NCBI GenBank assembly: GCA_903844155.1
Contig: CAIMSU010000327.1
Coordinates: 1-51,198, forward strand
DNA length: 51,198 nt
Source: an uncultured Pseudomonadota bacterium
Lineage (GTDB): Bacteria; Myxococcota_A; UBA796; SXON01
Direction: 5' to 3'
Position 1 is the first letter of the stretch, and the number at the start of each line of letters is the position of its first letter. Both the position numbers and the translations under genes were made by a program. Of this stretch, positions 16,195 to 25,938 are shown one piece after another. The notes under the pieces are model-generated. The model was not told where the DNA came from and did not search any database. It saw nothing but the letters and a program-made list of their open reading frames with translations.

Positions 16195-19100
16195 ATGACC
16201 ACCCTCCTCGCCCTCTGCCTCCCCGCGCTGGTGTCCACCCTCGCCCGCGCGAGCGACACGATCTACTCCGAAAACTTCGATTCGTACGCCGCGAAAGCGA
16301 CGCCCACGAACTGGTCGAGCGGCTACGCGACCGACACGTGGAGCACGTACAGCGGCGGCGGGATCTACGCCCAGACGGACGACAGCTCGGGCACCTTCGG
16401 CGGCAGCGGCCAACCCATCGACAACCACCTCGTGTACACGGCGGAGTCGTTCACTGACTTCACCATGGACTTCACGATGTACAACGGTGACAACGACTCG
16501 TCGGGCGCCGTTTTTCGCTACGTCGACAGCAACAATTACTACCTCGTGTTCTTCTCGCGCGAGGGCTACCCCTCCACTGGCGACGGCACGCCGCGAAACT
16601 CCGGCGTCATCAGCGAGCTCTTCAAGATCAGCAGCGGCACGGCCACCAAGTTGGCGTCCTCCACCACGAGCTACACCCAATCGAAGACGCAGGCCGTGCG
16701 CATCATCGAGTCCGGGAGCAACATCCAGGTGTGGTTGGACGTGGACGCAAACGGCAGCTTCTCTGCGAGCGAAGAGCTGATGACGGCGTCGGACTCCAGC
16801 TTCACGACGGGCGAGATGGGCTTCTGGTGCTACGACAACGGCTCCGCCGAGACCGGCGAGGGAAACACGTGCGTCTACGACGATCTGAAGCTCTCCATCC
16901 CGGACGCGGACGGCGACGGACACGGCACGACCGCGAACGGCGGGACCGACTGCAATGACGCGGATGCGACGATCTACGGCGGCGCACCCGAGCTTTGCGA
17001 CGGGAAGGACAACAACTGCGACGGCACGGTCGACGAGGGCGTCAAGACCACCTACTACCGCGACTCCGACGGCGACGGCTACGGCGACCCCTCTGTCACC
17101 AGCTCAGCCTGCTCAGCCCCCGCCGGCTACGTTGCCAACAGTAGCGACTGCAACGACGCCAACTCGGCCGTGAACCCCGCCGCCACCGAGGCGTGCAACG
17201 GCATCGACGACAACTGCAACGGCCTCGTCGACGAGTCCGGGGCCACCGGCGAGACCACCTGGTACGCAGACACGGACGGCGACCTCTATGGCGACGCGAG
17301 CGTGTACGAGCTCGCCTGCGATCAGCCCGCTGGCTACGTCGCCGACGAGACCGACTGCGACGATTCCGACAGCGCGGTGAACCCCGCCGCCACCGAGGTG
17401 TGCAACGGCATCGACGACAACTGCGACGGCACGATCGACGAGGGCGTGAAGACCACGTACTACGCCGACAGTGATTCGGACGGCTATGGCAACGCCGACT
17501 CGCAGGAGCAGGCCTGCGCCCAACCCATCGGCTACGTCTCCAACGCAACCGACTGCAACGACCGCAACGCTGCCGTCAACCCCGCCGCGACCGAAGTGTG
17601 CAATGGGATCGATGACAATTGCGATGGCGTCGTGGACGAAGGCGTGAAAAACACCTACTACGCAGACGCCGACTCGGACACCTACGGCGACGCTGCGACG
17701 AGCGAACAGGCCTGCAGCCAGCCCGCCGGCTACGTCTCCGACAGCACGGACTGCGACGACACCAACCACGGCGTCAACCCGGGCGCCACCGAAGTGTGCA
17801 ACGGGATCGACGACAATTGCGACGGCAACATCGACGAGGGCGTCAAGAACACCTACTACTCGGACGGCGACAGCGACGGGTACGGGAATTCGACAGTCAG
17901 CGAGCAGGCCTGCGCCGCGCCCGCCGGCTTCGTCTCGGACAACACGGACTGCGACGACACCAACGGCGCCGTCAACCCCGCCGCCACCGAAGTGTGCAAC
18001 GGGATCGACGACAATTGCGACGGCCAGATCGACGAGGGCGGTGTCAAGATCACGTACTACAGCGACGGCGACGCCGACGGCTACGGCAATCCGCGCGTGA
18101 GCGAGCAGGCCTGCGCCGCACCCGACGGCTTTGTCGCCGACAACACCGACTGCGACGACACGAACGGCGCCGTCAACCCGGGCGAGACCGAGATCTGTAA
18201 CGGGATCGACGACAATTGCGACGGCACCATCGACGAAGCCGGCGCCACCGGCGAGACGACCTGGTACCAGGACGCCGACGGCGATGGCTACGGCAACGCC
18301 GCCGTCAGCATCACCGCCTGCACCGCACCGGCCGGCTACGTCGCGGACAACACCGATTGCGACGACACAAACGCCTCGGTCTACCCCGGCGCGGTCGAGT
18401 CTTCCGACGGCCTCGACAACAACTGCGACGGCAAGATCGACAACGGCGTCGACGCGGACGGCGACGGCCTCGACGACTGGACCGAGGTCAACGTCACCGG
18501 CACGGACCCGAACAACGCCGACACCGACGGCGACGGCCTCTCCGACGGCGACGAGGTCAACACCTACGGGACCGACCCGCTCAACGCCGACAGCGATGGC
18601 GACGGCCTCTCCGACGGCGACGAGGTGCTCATCTACGGCACTGACCCGCTCAACGCCGACACCGACGGCGACGGCCTCTCCGACGGCGACGAGGTCACGC
18701 TCTACGGCACCGACCCGACCATCGCCGACACCGATGGCGACGGCCTCTCCGACGGCGACGAGGTCCTCGTCTACGGCACGGATCCGCTGGTGGTCGACAC
18801 GGACGGCGGCTCTGTCGGCGACGGCGTCGAAGTGCTGGTCGACGGGACGGATCCGTTGGACCCAAGCGATGACGTCCCGCCCGACACCACCGACACAGAC
18901 GGCGATGGCCTCACCGACGTGGAGGAGGCCGTCTACGGCACCGACCCCAACAACGCCGACACCGATGGCGACGGCCTCTCCGACGGCACGGAGGTCAACG
19001 ACACCCACACCGATCCGCTCAACGCGGACACGGACGGCGACGGCCTGACCGACGGCGAGGAGGTCAACACCTACGGCACGGACCCGAACAGCGCCGACTC

Positions 19101-19647
19101 CGACGGCGACGGGCTCTCCGACGGCGACGAGGTCAACACCTACGGCACCGACCCGAACAACGCCGACACCGATGGCGACGGCCTGAACGACGGCACCGAG
19201 GTGAACACCTACGGCACCGATCCGACCAACGCCGACACCGACGGCGACGGCCTGAACGACGGCACCGAGGTGAACGACACACACACCGATCCGCTCAACC
19301 CGGACACGGACGGCGGCGGCGTGGACGACGGCACCGAGGTCAACACCAACCACACCGACCCGTTGGATCCGACGGACGACCACCCGGACACGGGGGGCGA
19401 CAGCGGCGGCGACAGCGGCGGGTCTGACTCGGGCGGCGGCGACACCGGGGACAGCAACCCCGGCGACACCGCAACCACCGGCGACACGGGCGACTCCGGC
19501 GTGCTCACCGACACCGGCCTGTCGACGACCTGGCAGGGCGGCGGCGGGATGTCCTGCGCGACCGTGAACGACGGCGGTGGGCTTGGCTACGGGCTCGGCG
19601 CGATGTTCGCGATGGCGCTGGTGCTGGGGACGAGACGGAGGGAGTAG
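16195..19647 (+). CDS. Surface protein: lectin-like N-domain, 8 MopE repeats, 13 TSP3-like repeats, MYXO-CTERM-like tail
   Basis: 1150 residues. Residues 1-20 (MTTLLALCLPALVSTLARA) are a Sec signal. About 21-240 form a beta-sandwich of the LamG/glucanase type ('YSENFDSYAAKATPTNWSSG', 'GAVFRYVDSNNYYLVFFSRE'). Eight copies of the putative metal-binding MopE motif follow, then 13 calcium-binding 'DTDGDGLSDGDEV..YGTDP' repeats, an Asp/Ser/Thr-Gly linker, and a tail with 'GGMSCATVNDG', a hydrophobic helix and RRRE. The tail is the form of a MYXO-CTERM sorting signal, whose Cys may be lipidated after cleavage. The start is preceded at 6 nt by TATCCT and no Shine-Dalgarno. The stop abuts that of the convergent gene. 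Confidence 0.85.
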   Translation: MTTLLALCLPALVSTLARASDTIYSENFDSYAAKATPTNWSSGYATDTWSTYSGGGIYAQTDDSSGTFGGSGQPIDNHLVYTAESFTDFTMDFTMYNGDNDSSGAVFRYVDSNNYYLVFFSREGYPSTGDGTPRNSGVISELFKISSGTATKLASSTTSYTQSKTQAVRIIESGSNIQVWLDVDANGSFSASEELMTASDSSFTTGEMGFWCYDNGSAETGEGNTCVYDDLKLSIPDADGDGHGTTANGGTDCNDADATIYGGAPELCDGKDNNCDGTVDEGVKTTYYRDSDGDGYGDPSVTSSACSAPAGYVANSSDCNDANSAVNPAATEACNGIDDNCNGLVDESGATGETTWYADTDGDLYGDASVYELACDQPAGYVADETDCDDSDSAVNPAATEVCNGIDDNCDGTIDEGVKTTYYADSDSDGYGNADSQEQACAQPIGYVSNATDCNDRNAAVNPAATEVCNGIDDNCDGVVDEGVKNTYYADADSDTYGDAATSEQACSQPAGYVSDSTDCDDTNHGVNPGATEVCNGIDDNCDGNIDEGVKNTYYSDGDSDGYGNSTVSEQACAAPAGFVSDNTDCDDTNGAVNPAATEVCNGIDDNCDGQIDEGGVKITYYSDGDADGYGNPRVSEQACAAPDGFVADNTDCDDTNGAVNPGETEICNGIDDNCDGTIDEAGATGETTWYQDADGDGYGNAAVSITACTAPAGYVADNTDCDDTNASVYPGAVESSDGLDNNCDGKIDNGVDADGDGLDDWTEVNVTGTDPNNADTDGDGLSDGDEVNTYGTDPLNADSDGDGLSDGDEVLIYGTDPLNADTDGDGLSDGDEVTLYGTDPTIADTDGDGLSDGDEVLVYGTDPLVVDTDGGSVGDGVEVLVDGTDPLDPSDDVPPDTTDTDGDGLTDVEEAVYGTDPNNADTDGDGLSDGTEVNDTHTDPLNADTDGDGLTDGEEVNTYGTDPNSADSDGDGLSDGDEVNTYGTDPNNADTDGDGLNDGTEVNTYGTDPTNADTDGDGLNDGTEVNDTHTDPLNPDTDGGGVDDGTEVNTNHTDPLDPTDDHPDTGGDSGGDSGGSDSGGGDTGDSNPGDTATTGDTGDSGVLTDTGLSTTWQGGGGMSCATVNDGGGLGYGLGAMFAMALVLGTRRRE

Positions 19648-22557
19648 TTACCGCCTGACCAGGACATCCACATACGCCGTCCCATAGTTGTCGCTGGTGG
19701 TGCAGCTTGAGATCCCCTCAAGCGACCCGAGGCGGATCGTGTCGGTGCTCGACCCGCGCGCGACCTCAAAGTCGTAGCCGCCTGGGTAGGTCGTCGCGCC
19801 AGTGTAGTCGGTCGTCGCCAACCCACAGATGCTCGAGCCCCAGTTCAGCGGCAACCCCCAGTTCTCGCCCGCGAATTGGAAGCCGAGGTCGTTGCAGCCC
19901 GTGAGGCTGTCCGGGTAGGTGCAGTGCGCGCTGATGGAGCCGCTGTCGTACTTGAAGAGGACGTTCGTCCACGTAAATCCCTCGGCGTTGTAGTAGCTGC
20001 CGTCCCAGCTCGTGCCGTAGACCGGGGCGTTGTCCTTCACCCGGGTCCAACCGCCGCCGTCTGTCGTCATGTCGCAGTAATACGGCCCCGCGTCCAGCCA
20101 GTACGTGCCGTCGCCGGTCGAGTCGCCGGCGTCGAGGATCGCGGCGCAGTCGGTCGCGGGGCACGAGGCGGTCGAGCCGAGGGGGCAGTCGCGGATGGTC
20201 TCGCTCACGCTCGCGGAGGCGCTGTCGGTGCCGTCGCTGGCGACGACAGTGCAGGTCCATGCGTCGCTCCAGGAGACCTCCGTGCCCGAGATCACGCTGG
20301 ACAGGGCTGAGTCGGCGCCGACCATGGCGCTTCCGTCCACGTCCCACGCGAAGGTGTAGTTCAGCGCGTCGCCGTCGGCGTCGGTGGCGGGCGTGGCGAC
20401 GGTGCAGGTGAGATCGTCGCCTTCCACGGCCGCTGCGGGCGTGAGCGCGAGGCCGGGTGCTGTGGGCCCGGAGTTGGCGACAGTGACGGTGTTGGAGTCC
20501 AGGGTGACGGAGGCGCTGCCATCGCTGACACTCACGGAGACGTAGACGTCATCGTCGCGATCGAAGGCGACCATGCCGTCGAGCGTCGCGCTGTTGCCGC
20601 CGGTCGCAACGCCGTCCACGTACCAGGCGTACGACGTTGTCAGCGGGTCGCCGTCGCCGTCGCTCGCGGAGACGGTGGCCGCGAGCGTGTCGTTGGTGTA
20701 GGTCGCGGCGGCGCCGGTCGTCGGGGCGATGCTGACACTCGCGACGACGGGGGATGTGTTGGAGATGGTGACGCTTGAGGACACGGGGGTCCCAACGTCA
20801 AACCCATCGAACGGGGTGACCGTGCAGGTCGCGACGGATCCGGCGGCAAAGGGACCTGACAGTGTCGTCCCCGACCCGCTTGCTACGCCGTCCACGGTCC
20901 ACGCGATCGTGCTCTGGTCGGCGTCGCCATCGGCGTCGGCGAAGCTCGCGTACGAGCACGTCAGCGTGCTGTTCTTCGTTGGTGACGTCGGCGCGATGCT
21001 CACGCTCCCGACCGTCGGCGCGGTGTTCCCGATCGTCACCGACGCCGTCCCAGCGTCGCTCTCCGCGTAGCCGTCGTCGGCCCGCACCTCGACCTCCCAC
21101 ACGTCCCCGCGCGTGGTCGCGCTCGCGGGCAATGTATTGGTGGCCGTCGCGCCCGAGGCGACACCGTTGACGAACCAACTGTAGGTGTACGTCAGCGCGT
21201 CGCCCTCCGGATCCGTGGACGCGGCGGTGACGTTGGCGACGAGGTCGTCGTCGGTGACGGGCGAGGACGGCGACAGTGACACCCCCGGCTCGCTCGGCGC
21301 GCCGTTGACCCGCAGGGTGACGAGCGCCTGTGTGTACAGGCCAGCCGAGTCCGTCACCGTCGCGGTGATGACGTGGTCGCCCGCGGAGAGCCCGTTCGTC
21401 TCAAACTGCGAGACGCCGGAGCTGTCCGGGGGCCCGTCGTAGAACTCCCCGTTCAGGCTGGATTCCCAGCGCACGTCCAGCGCGCTGGCGACGTCCTCGC
21501 TGTCGGACACGGTGGCCTCGAACGCGGCGAGGTCGCCCTCGTTGACGACCTCGCCGTCGGTCGGCAGGTCGATCGTGATGTCGGGCGGGTTGCCGACCGT
21601 GTAGATGACGTCGGTGGTGCAGGTGGCGCCAAGCTCGTCGGTCACCTGCATGGTCACGACGTGCGTGGCGACGGAGAGCGCGCTCGTCGGAAAGGTGACG
21701 TTGCCGGCCGAGTCTGGCGCGCTGCTGCCGATGTCCCCGTCCTTGTCGCTCGTCCACGCCACCGTGAGCCAATCGGCCGGGACGTCCGGGTCCGAGACCA
21801 GCCCGGTGAACGTCACCAATTGGCCGGGCTCGCCCGCGGAGCCCGTCGGGGGCGACGTGATCGCGCAATCGGGCGGTGAGTTGGGTGGCCCCACCGTGAT
21901 CACGACACTCGCGATCCCCTCGGCGCCGCCGCTGTCGAGCGCATGCAACTCCAGGGCGTGCGGGCCCTCGGGAAGCAGGCTGTAGCCGAGCACCTCGCCC
22001 GTTGACGTCGGGGCCGCGGCGACGGCGTCCAACGTCGTCCCGTTGTCGACCCACCACGCCGTGAGTGTCGGGTTCGGGTCCTCCGCGTCGGTGACGGTGC
22101 CATCGAAGGTGACGAGCTGGTCGGAGTAGTAGACGCCATCCGCTGTCGGCTCGGCGATGGTGACGACCGGTGTTGCATTGGGCGTCACCTGGAGCGTTGC
22201 ATAGGCCGAGCCTGTGGAGCCGGTCGGGTCCGTCACGTCCAACCGAACGATGATCGAGCCGGCGGAGCCGGCGTCGGGGACGACAACGTCGCAGGTCGTG
22301 GTGCCATCCCCGGCGGGGGGGACCGCTGCGCAGGCGGCGACGTCGTCGACAAACCAGCTCGCAAGCAGCGTATCCGCCGCGTCGTTCGCGTCCGAGGCGC
22401 TCCCGCGCAGGGTCACGGTCGCCGCCTGCTTCTCGGTCGTCCCGTCGGCCGGCGAGGTGATGACGGCGACGGGCGGCGAGTCGAATTTGGTGACGCCGTT
22501 GTCGACGCAGCCCGCGGCGAGTCCGATCCCAACGATACCAAGCAGATTTACGCGCAT
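19648..22557 (-). CDS. Large lipoprotein with Ig/PKD-like repeats and fibrinogen-like C-terminus
   Basis: 969 residues. Signal MRVNLLGIVGIGLAAGC (lipobox AAGC), with GGAGG before the ATG. Eight or so tandem beta-sandwich repeats follow, each with 'PTV..V.I.PT.......TCS' starts and 'D.DGD.L.Y.W.VDG' middles, the Ig/PKD-cadherin-like pattern used as an extracellular stalk. Residues about 800-969 have 'CAAILDAGDSTGDGTYWLD', 'YYCDMTTDGGGWTRVKDN' and 'AHCTYPDSLTGCNDLGFQF', the fibrinogen-like start ('CDM.T.GGGWT') seen on bacterial surface proteins that bind glycans. Its TAA stop abuts the TAG of the convergent MopE gene with no bases between. Confidence 0.8.
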   Translation of the reverse strand: MRVNLLGIVGIGLAAGCVDNGVTKFDSPPVAVITSPADGTTEKQAATVTLRGSASDANDAADTLLASWFVDDVAACAAVPPAGDGTTTCDVVVPDAGSAGSIIVRLDVTDPTGSTGSAYATLQVTPNATPVVTIAEPTADGVYYSDQLVTFDGTVTDAEDPNPTLTAWWVDNGTTLDAVAAAPTSTGEVLGYSLLPEGPHALELHALDSGGAEGIASVVITVGPPNSPPDCAITSPPTGSAGEPGQLVTFTGLVSDPDVPADWLTVAWTSDKDGDIGSSAPDSAGNVTFPTSALSVATHVVTMQVTDELGATCTTDVIYTVGNPPDITIDLPTDGEVVNEGDLAAFEATVSDSEDVASALDVRWESSLNGEFYDGPPDSSGVSQFETNGLSAGDHVITATVTDSAGLYTQALVTLRVNGAPSEPGVSLSPSSPVTDDDLVANVTAASTDPEGDALTYTYSWFVNGVASGATATNTLPASATTRGDVWEVEVRADDGYAESDAGTASVTIGNTAPTVGSVSIAPTSPTKNSTLTCSYASFADADGDADQSTIAWTVDGVASGSGTTLSGPFAAGSVATCTVTPFDGFDVGTPVSSSVTISNTSPVVASVSIAPTTGAAATYTNDTLAATVSASDGDGDPLTTSYAWYVDGVATGGNSATLDGMVAFDRDDDVYVSVSVSDGSASVTLDSNTVTVANSGPTAPGLALTPAAAVEGDDLTCTVATPATDADGDALNYTFAWDVDGSAMVGADSALSSVISGTEVSWSDAWTCTVVASDGTDSASASVSETIRDCPLGSTASCPATDCAAILDAGDSTGDGTYWLDAGPYYCDMTTDGGGWTRVKDNAPVYGTSWDGSYYNAEGFTWTNVLFKYDSGSISAHCTYPDSLTGCNDLGFQFAGENWGLPLNWGSSICGLATTDYTGATTYPGGYDFEVARGSSTDTIRLGSLEGISSCTTSDNYGTAYVDVLVRR

Positions 22558-22668
22558 TCAGCCTCCAACATCCCCCCTAACCGCCCGCCCGCCCCGGACA
22601 ATTTCTGGCAACGGCTCAGAATCGCGTAGGGCGTTTCTGAGACGGTGGATTCTTGATACCGGCGCCCC

Positions 22669-25095
22669 ATGCGCGTCCCCCTCTCCCAGCTCGCCCGCTT
22701 CTTCACCGCTGCTCCCGGCCCGGATGGCCGGACGTTCGCCGATATTCCGCTGGACGAGCTGGCGCGGGAGCTCAACGCGCGCGTGAGCGAGGTCGAGCAC
22801 ATCCATCGGCACCCGACACGCGAGGCGTTCCGCAGCGTCGTGATCGTGCAGGCCGACCAGCCGCTGAAGAAGGCGGAGACCACCGCGCCCGGTGGCGCGA
22901 AGGACGGGTACACGCTCTGGCAGATGTGGGCCGGCAGTCCGCCCACGGGTGCGGGCGAGGATGTCCGCACCGACGTCGCGTACCGCATCGTCGTGGCGGA
23001 CAAGTACGGGTTGAAGGCCGGGGATCGCGCCGCGGCAGTGCTGGCCGGCGGGACGGTGCCGGACGGGACGAAGATCGCTCCGCGCGACGTCGCCGGGATG
23101 GCCAGCGAGGGGGTGCTTGTCTCCGAAGCACAGCTTGGTATTGGGAAAGACGCCGCTCGACCGCTGATCTTCGCGCCGGACACGCCGTTGCATGCAGACC
23201 CATGGACAGCGCTTGGCGGCGCCGAGGTGATCCTCGAATTCGACCTGGAGCCAAACCGGCCGGACCTCTACGCGCTCGCGGGCGTGGCGCGCGACATGGG
23301 GGCCATCTGGGGCTTGACCCTGCGCCTGCCGAGCGGGTCCGCGCTCGGGGATCTCCCCGCGTTGGACCTCGATCTGCGCCTCGACACCCCGCGCGCCCGC
23401 CACTACGCCGGCGCCGGCATGAGCGGCGTGCGCGTCGGCCCTTCGCCCCAGTGGCTCCAGAACGCCATCCGCGCGTTCGGCATGCGCCCGATCAACACCG
23501 TCGTGGACGCCGCCAACCTCGTCATGCTGGAGCTTGGCCAGCCCCTCCACACCTTCGACCGCGACCGCATCGCCGGCAACGCCATCGTCCTGCGCATGGC
23601 AACCCCCGGCGAGACGATCACCACGCTCGACGCCGTCCGCCGGGAATTGACCGACGAGTGCCTGCTGGTCTGCACCTCCGACGCCACCCACCCCTCCGGC
23701 AGCCGCCCCATCGCCATCGCCGGCGTGATGGGCGACGCGTCGAGCGAGGTCCACGCAGCCACCACGGACGTCATCATCGAATCCGCGGCGTTCGACATGG
23801 CGGCGGTGCGACGCGCGTCCCGCCGTCTCTCACTGCGCACGGAGGCCAGCCTGCGGTTCGAGAAGGGCCTGCCCCTCGCCACCGTCCAACCGGCGATGGA
23901 GCGACTGTGCGGGTTGCTGGGCGAGCTTTGTGGTGCCCGCGCCACCGGCCTCTCGACCATCGGCGAGCCCGTCCCCCCGCCCGTCGCCATCCCCCTCGAC
24001 CGTTCGAACATCCGCGGCCGGCTCGGGATGGACGTCGCGGACGCCGAAATCGACCGCATCCTGACGGCCAGCGGACTTGTCGTCCACGCCGACCACGTCC
24101 TTGCCCCCGAGCACCGGCCCGACCTGCGGATCCCCCAGGATCTCGTTGAGGAGATCGGCCGGATCCACGGCTACACCAACGTCCGCGCAGAGGCGCCCAC
24201 GCTCGCCCTCCGCGCGCCCGAGACCAACCCCGTCGTCCGCCTCGCCCGCGCCAGCCGCCGGTGCCTCACCGCCGCCGGGTTCGACGAGGTCTACCTCCCC
24301 GTGTGGATCGGCGCCGACGACATCGCCCGCTTCCAGCTCGATCCTTCGCGGCTCATCACGCTCATCAACCCGCTCGCGTCCAACCTCACGACCTTCCGGA
24401 CGACCGCGCTGCCCGCCTTGTTGGAGGCGTGCATCCAGAACCGCAAGGAGCTGGCGTCCTTCGGGCTCTTCGAAGTCGGCCGCGTCTACCGCCGCATCCC
24501 CGGGAACCCCGCGAGCGGCGCCATCGACGAGCGCCAGCACCTCTCCGGCGTCTCGCTCGGCCGCGATCTGCTCGATGTCCGCGATGTCCTCCTCGCCCTC
24601 GGCCGCACCCTCGGCGCGGACGTGACGGTCGCCCGCCCCGGTCGCCCCGACTTTGCGCTCGCGGACGTCCTGCACCCCGCGCGGAGCCTGTGCCTGGGCG
24701 GCTGGGCGACGGCCGGGGAGCTGCACCCGCGCCTGAGCCGCGCGCTGGGCCTGCGCGAGGCGCCGGTGGTGTTCTGGGCCGATCTGGAGGCCCTGCTTGG
24801 CGTTCAGGCGGCGCCGGTGCGGTTTGTGCCGCCGCCTCGACACCCCTCCGTGACCGTCGACGTGAACGTGACCGTCGGCGCACGCGTGGAGGCCGCGAGC
24901 GTGCTGGCCGCTGTGCCGGAGACGCCGATGCTCACGGCGCGAGAGGTCACGGACGTCTACCCGCTGGCGACCGGCGCGCGGCTGACCGTGCGGCTGACCT
25001 GGAACGCTGGGGACCGGTCGCTGACGGCGGAGGAGGCGGCGGCGGGGACGGCGTTGGTCCGGGAGAAGCTGGGGGCGGCGGGGTTCGGGGTGTGA
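22669..25095 (+). CDS. pheT: Phenylalanyl-tRNA synthetase beta subunit
   Basis: 808 residues, the normal length. In order: tRNA-binding OB fold (about 40-160, 'VVADKYGLKAGDRAAAVLAG'), B3/B4 editing domain ('LEFDLEPNRPDLYALAGVAR', 'NTVVDAANLVMLELGQPLHTFD', 'IESAAFDMAAVRRASRRLSL', 'RTEASLRFEKGL'), B5 DNA-binding-like domain ('RSNIRGRLGMDVADAEIDRI', 'RPDLRIPQDLVEEIGRIHGY'), the catalytic-like domain ('INPLASNLTTFRTTALPALL') and a C-terminal FDX-ACB anticodon domain ('PPRHPSVTVDVNV'). It pairs with PheS to charge tRNA-Phe and edits mischarged Tyr. pheS is usually next to it but is not in the window, so the genes are separated here. Confidence 0.95.
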   Translation: MRVPLSQLARFFTAAPGPDGRTFADIPLDELARELNARVSEVEHIHRHPTREAFRSVVIVQADQPLKKAETTAPGGAKDGYTLWQMWAGSPPTGAGEDVRTDVAYRIVVADKYGLKAGDRAAAVLAGGTVPDGTKIAPRDVAGMASEGVLVSEAQLGIGKDAARPLIFAPDTPLHADPWTALGGAEVILEFDLEPNRPDLYALAGVARDMGAIWGLTLRLPSGSALGDLPALDLDLRLDTPRARHYAGAGMSGVRVGPSPQWLQNAIRAFGMRPINTVVDAANLVMLELGQPLHTFDRDRIAGNAIVLRMATPGETITTLDAVRRELTDECLLVCTSDATHPSGSRPIAIAGVMGDASSEVHAATTDVIIESAAFDMAAVRRASRRLSLRTEASLRFEKGLPLATVQPAMERLCGLLGELCGARATGLSTIGEPVPPPVAIPLDRSNIRGRLGMDVADAEIDRILTASGLVVHADHVLAPEHRPDLRIPQDLVEEIGRIHGYTNVRAEAPTLALRAPETNPVVRLARASRRCLTAAGFDEVYLPVWIGADDIARFQLDPSRLITLINPLASNLTTFRTTALPALLEACIQNRKELASFGLFEVGRVYRRIPGNPASGAIDERQHLSGVSLGRDLLDVRDVLLALGRTLGADVTVARPGRPDFALADVLHPARSLCLGGWATAGELHPRLSRALGLREAPVVFWADLEALLGVQAAPVRFVPPPRHPSVTVDVNVTVGARVEAASVLAAVPETPMLTAREVTDVYPLATGARLTVRLTWNAGDRSLTAEEAAAGTALVREKLGAAGFGV

Positions 25096-25115
25096 GGGGA
25101 GCCGCCCGAATCGTT

Positions 25116-25127
25116 GACCATATGGTC
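25116..25127. promoter_or_regulatory. Probable toxin-antitoxin operator
   Basis: GACCATATGGTC is a perfect 12-bp palindrome 31 nt before the antitoxin start. A second, looser element, GGACTATCATGGTCC, follows at about 25133-25147. Paired palindromes at this position fit autorepression by a Phd/YefM-type antitoxin. Confidence 0.5.
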
Positions 25128-25158
25128 TGTGGGGACTATCATGGTCCACGAGGTCTAT

Positions 25159-25419
25159 ATGAGCACCGTCATGACGCTGTCGGATGCGAAAGCTCGGCTC
25201 TCCGAGCTGGTGCGGGGCGTGCGGACGCGTGGGGAGGACGCGGTGATCACGGTCGACGGTGAGCCGGCGGTCCGGCTCGTCGCAGTCAACGCCGGCCCTC
25301 GCTCGCTCACCGTCGCGGAGGCCGCCGGCTACCGGGCCCTCATGGCCAGCCTGCCCCGGATCCAGCGCCCGAACTCAGAGTTCAACGCGGTCGATCTCGT
25401 CCGCGAAGGGCGCAGGTGA
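25159..25419 (+). CDS. Phd/YefM-type antitoxin
   Basis: 86 residues from the ATG at 25159, with GAGG 7 nt before; two earlier ATGs lie in the operator region. 'MSTVMTLSDAKARLSELVRG' is the DNA-binding Phd/YefM N-terminus, followed by 'VITVDGEPAVRLVAV', the strand that ends the fold. The C-terminal tail ('IQRPNSEFNAVDLVREGRR') is the part that wraps the toxin. The last codon overlaps the toxin start (GTGA), so the two proteins are coupled in translation. Binds the palindromes upstream, by inference. Confidence 0.85.
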   Translation: MSTVMTLSDAKARLSELVRGVRTRGEDAVITVDGEPAVRLVAVNAGPRSLTVAEAAGYRALMASLPRIQRPNSEFNAVDLVREGRR

Positions 25420-25829
25420 CCCCCGTCCTCGACGCTTCGGTGTTCATCGCGGCGATCTCTCCCACCGAGCGCCACCACCCACAGGCTCGGCTGCTCCTGG
25501 AGAGTCACCCGGAGACGGAGCCGTTCCTGGTGCCCGAGTTGTTCCGTGTCGAGGTCATCGCCGGACTCTCACGAAGGGGGGAACCGGCGGAGCTCCTCGA
25601 CACGGTGGACGCCGTGATCCGCGGGCCGAGATTTTTCGCCTGTCCGCTCGACGCCGAGCTGATTCAACGCGCGGTCGACGTCGCCCGCATCGCGCATCTC
25701 CGCGCGTACGACGCGGTCTATGTCGCGCTGGCCCTCCTGAGGGGTCAACCGCTCCTCACGCTCGACGCTGAGGTCGCCGAACGCTGTGGTGCCTCCTTCG
25801 AGGGTCTACGCGTGCTCTGGGCGAGGTAG
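25416..25829 (+). CDS. vapC: VapC-type PIN-domain toxin ribonuclease
   Basis: 137 residues from GTG 25416, overlapping the antitoxin stop by 4 nt. PIN-domain acidic residues are in place: D in 'PVLDASVFIAAISPTE', E in 'VPELFRVEVIAGL', and D in 'HLRAYDAVYVALA' and 'PLLTLDAEVAERC'. These coordinate Mg/Mn and cut RNA, often tRNA or rRNA. With the Phd-type gene upstream this is a complete type II toxin-antitoxin pair. Confidence 0.88.
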   Translation: MTPVLDASVFIAAISPTERHHPQARLLLESHPETEPFLVPELFRVEVIAGLSRRGEPAELLDTVDAVIRGPRFFACPLDAELIQRAVDVARIAHLRAYDAVYVALALLRGQPLLTLDAEVAERCGASFEGLRVLWAR

Positions 25830-25938
25830 GCGCAGGGGGACCGGGCGGCCGCGGATTCTCACAAACAACATTACATGGGTACAACGCCAATACTTGCGCA
25901 ATCGGGGGGGGTTAGCCGGTAGAATCCCCGGGTGCCTC

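Noticed and set aside
17113..19383. 756-codon open frame on the minus strand through the MopE/TSP3 gene
   Set aside because: Its Val/Gly/Ala-rich repetitive product is the reverse of the repeat-coding DNA on the plus strand; the plus-strand protein has signal, domains and sorting tail.
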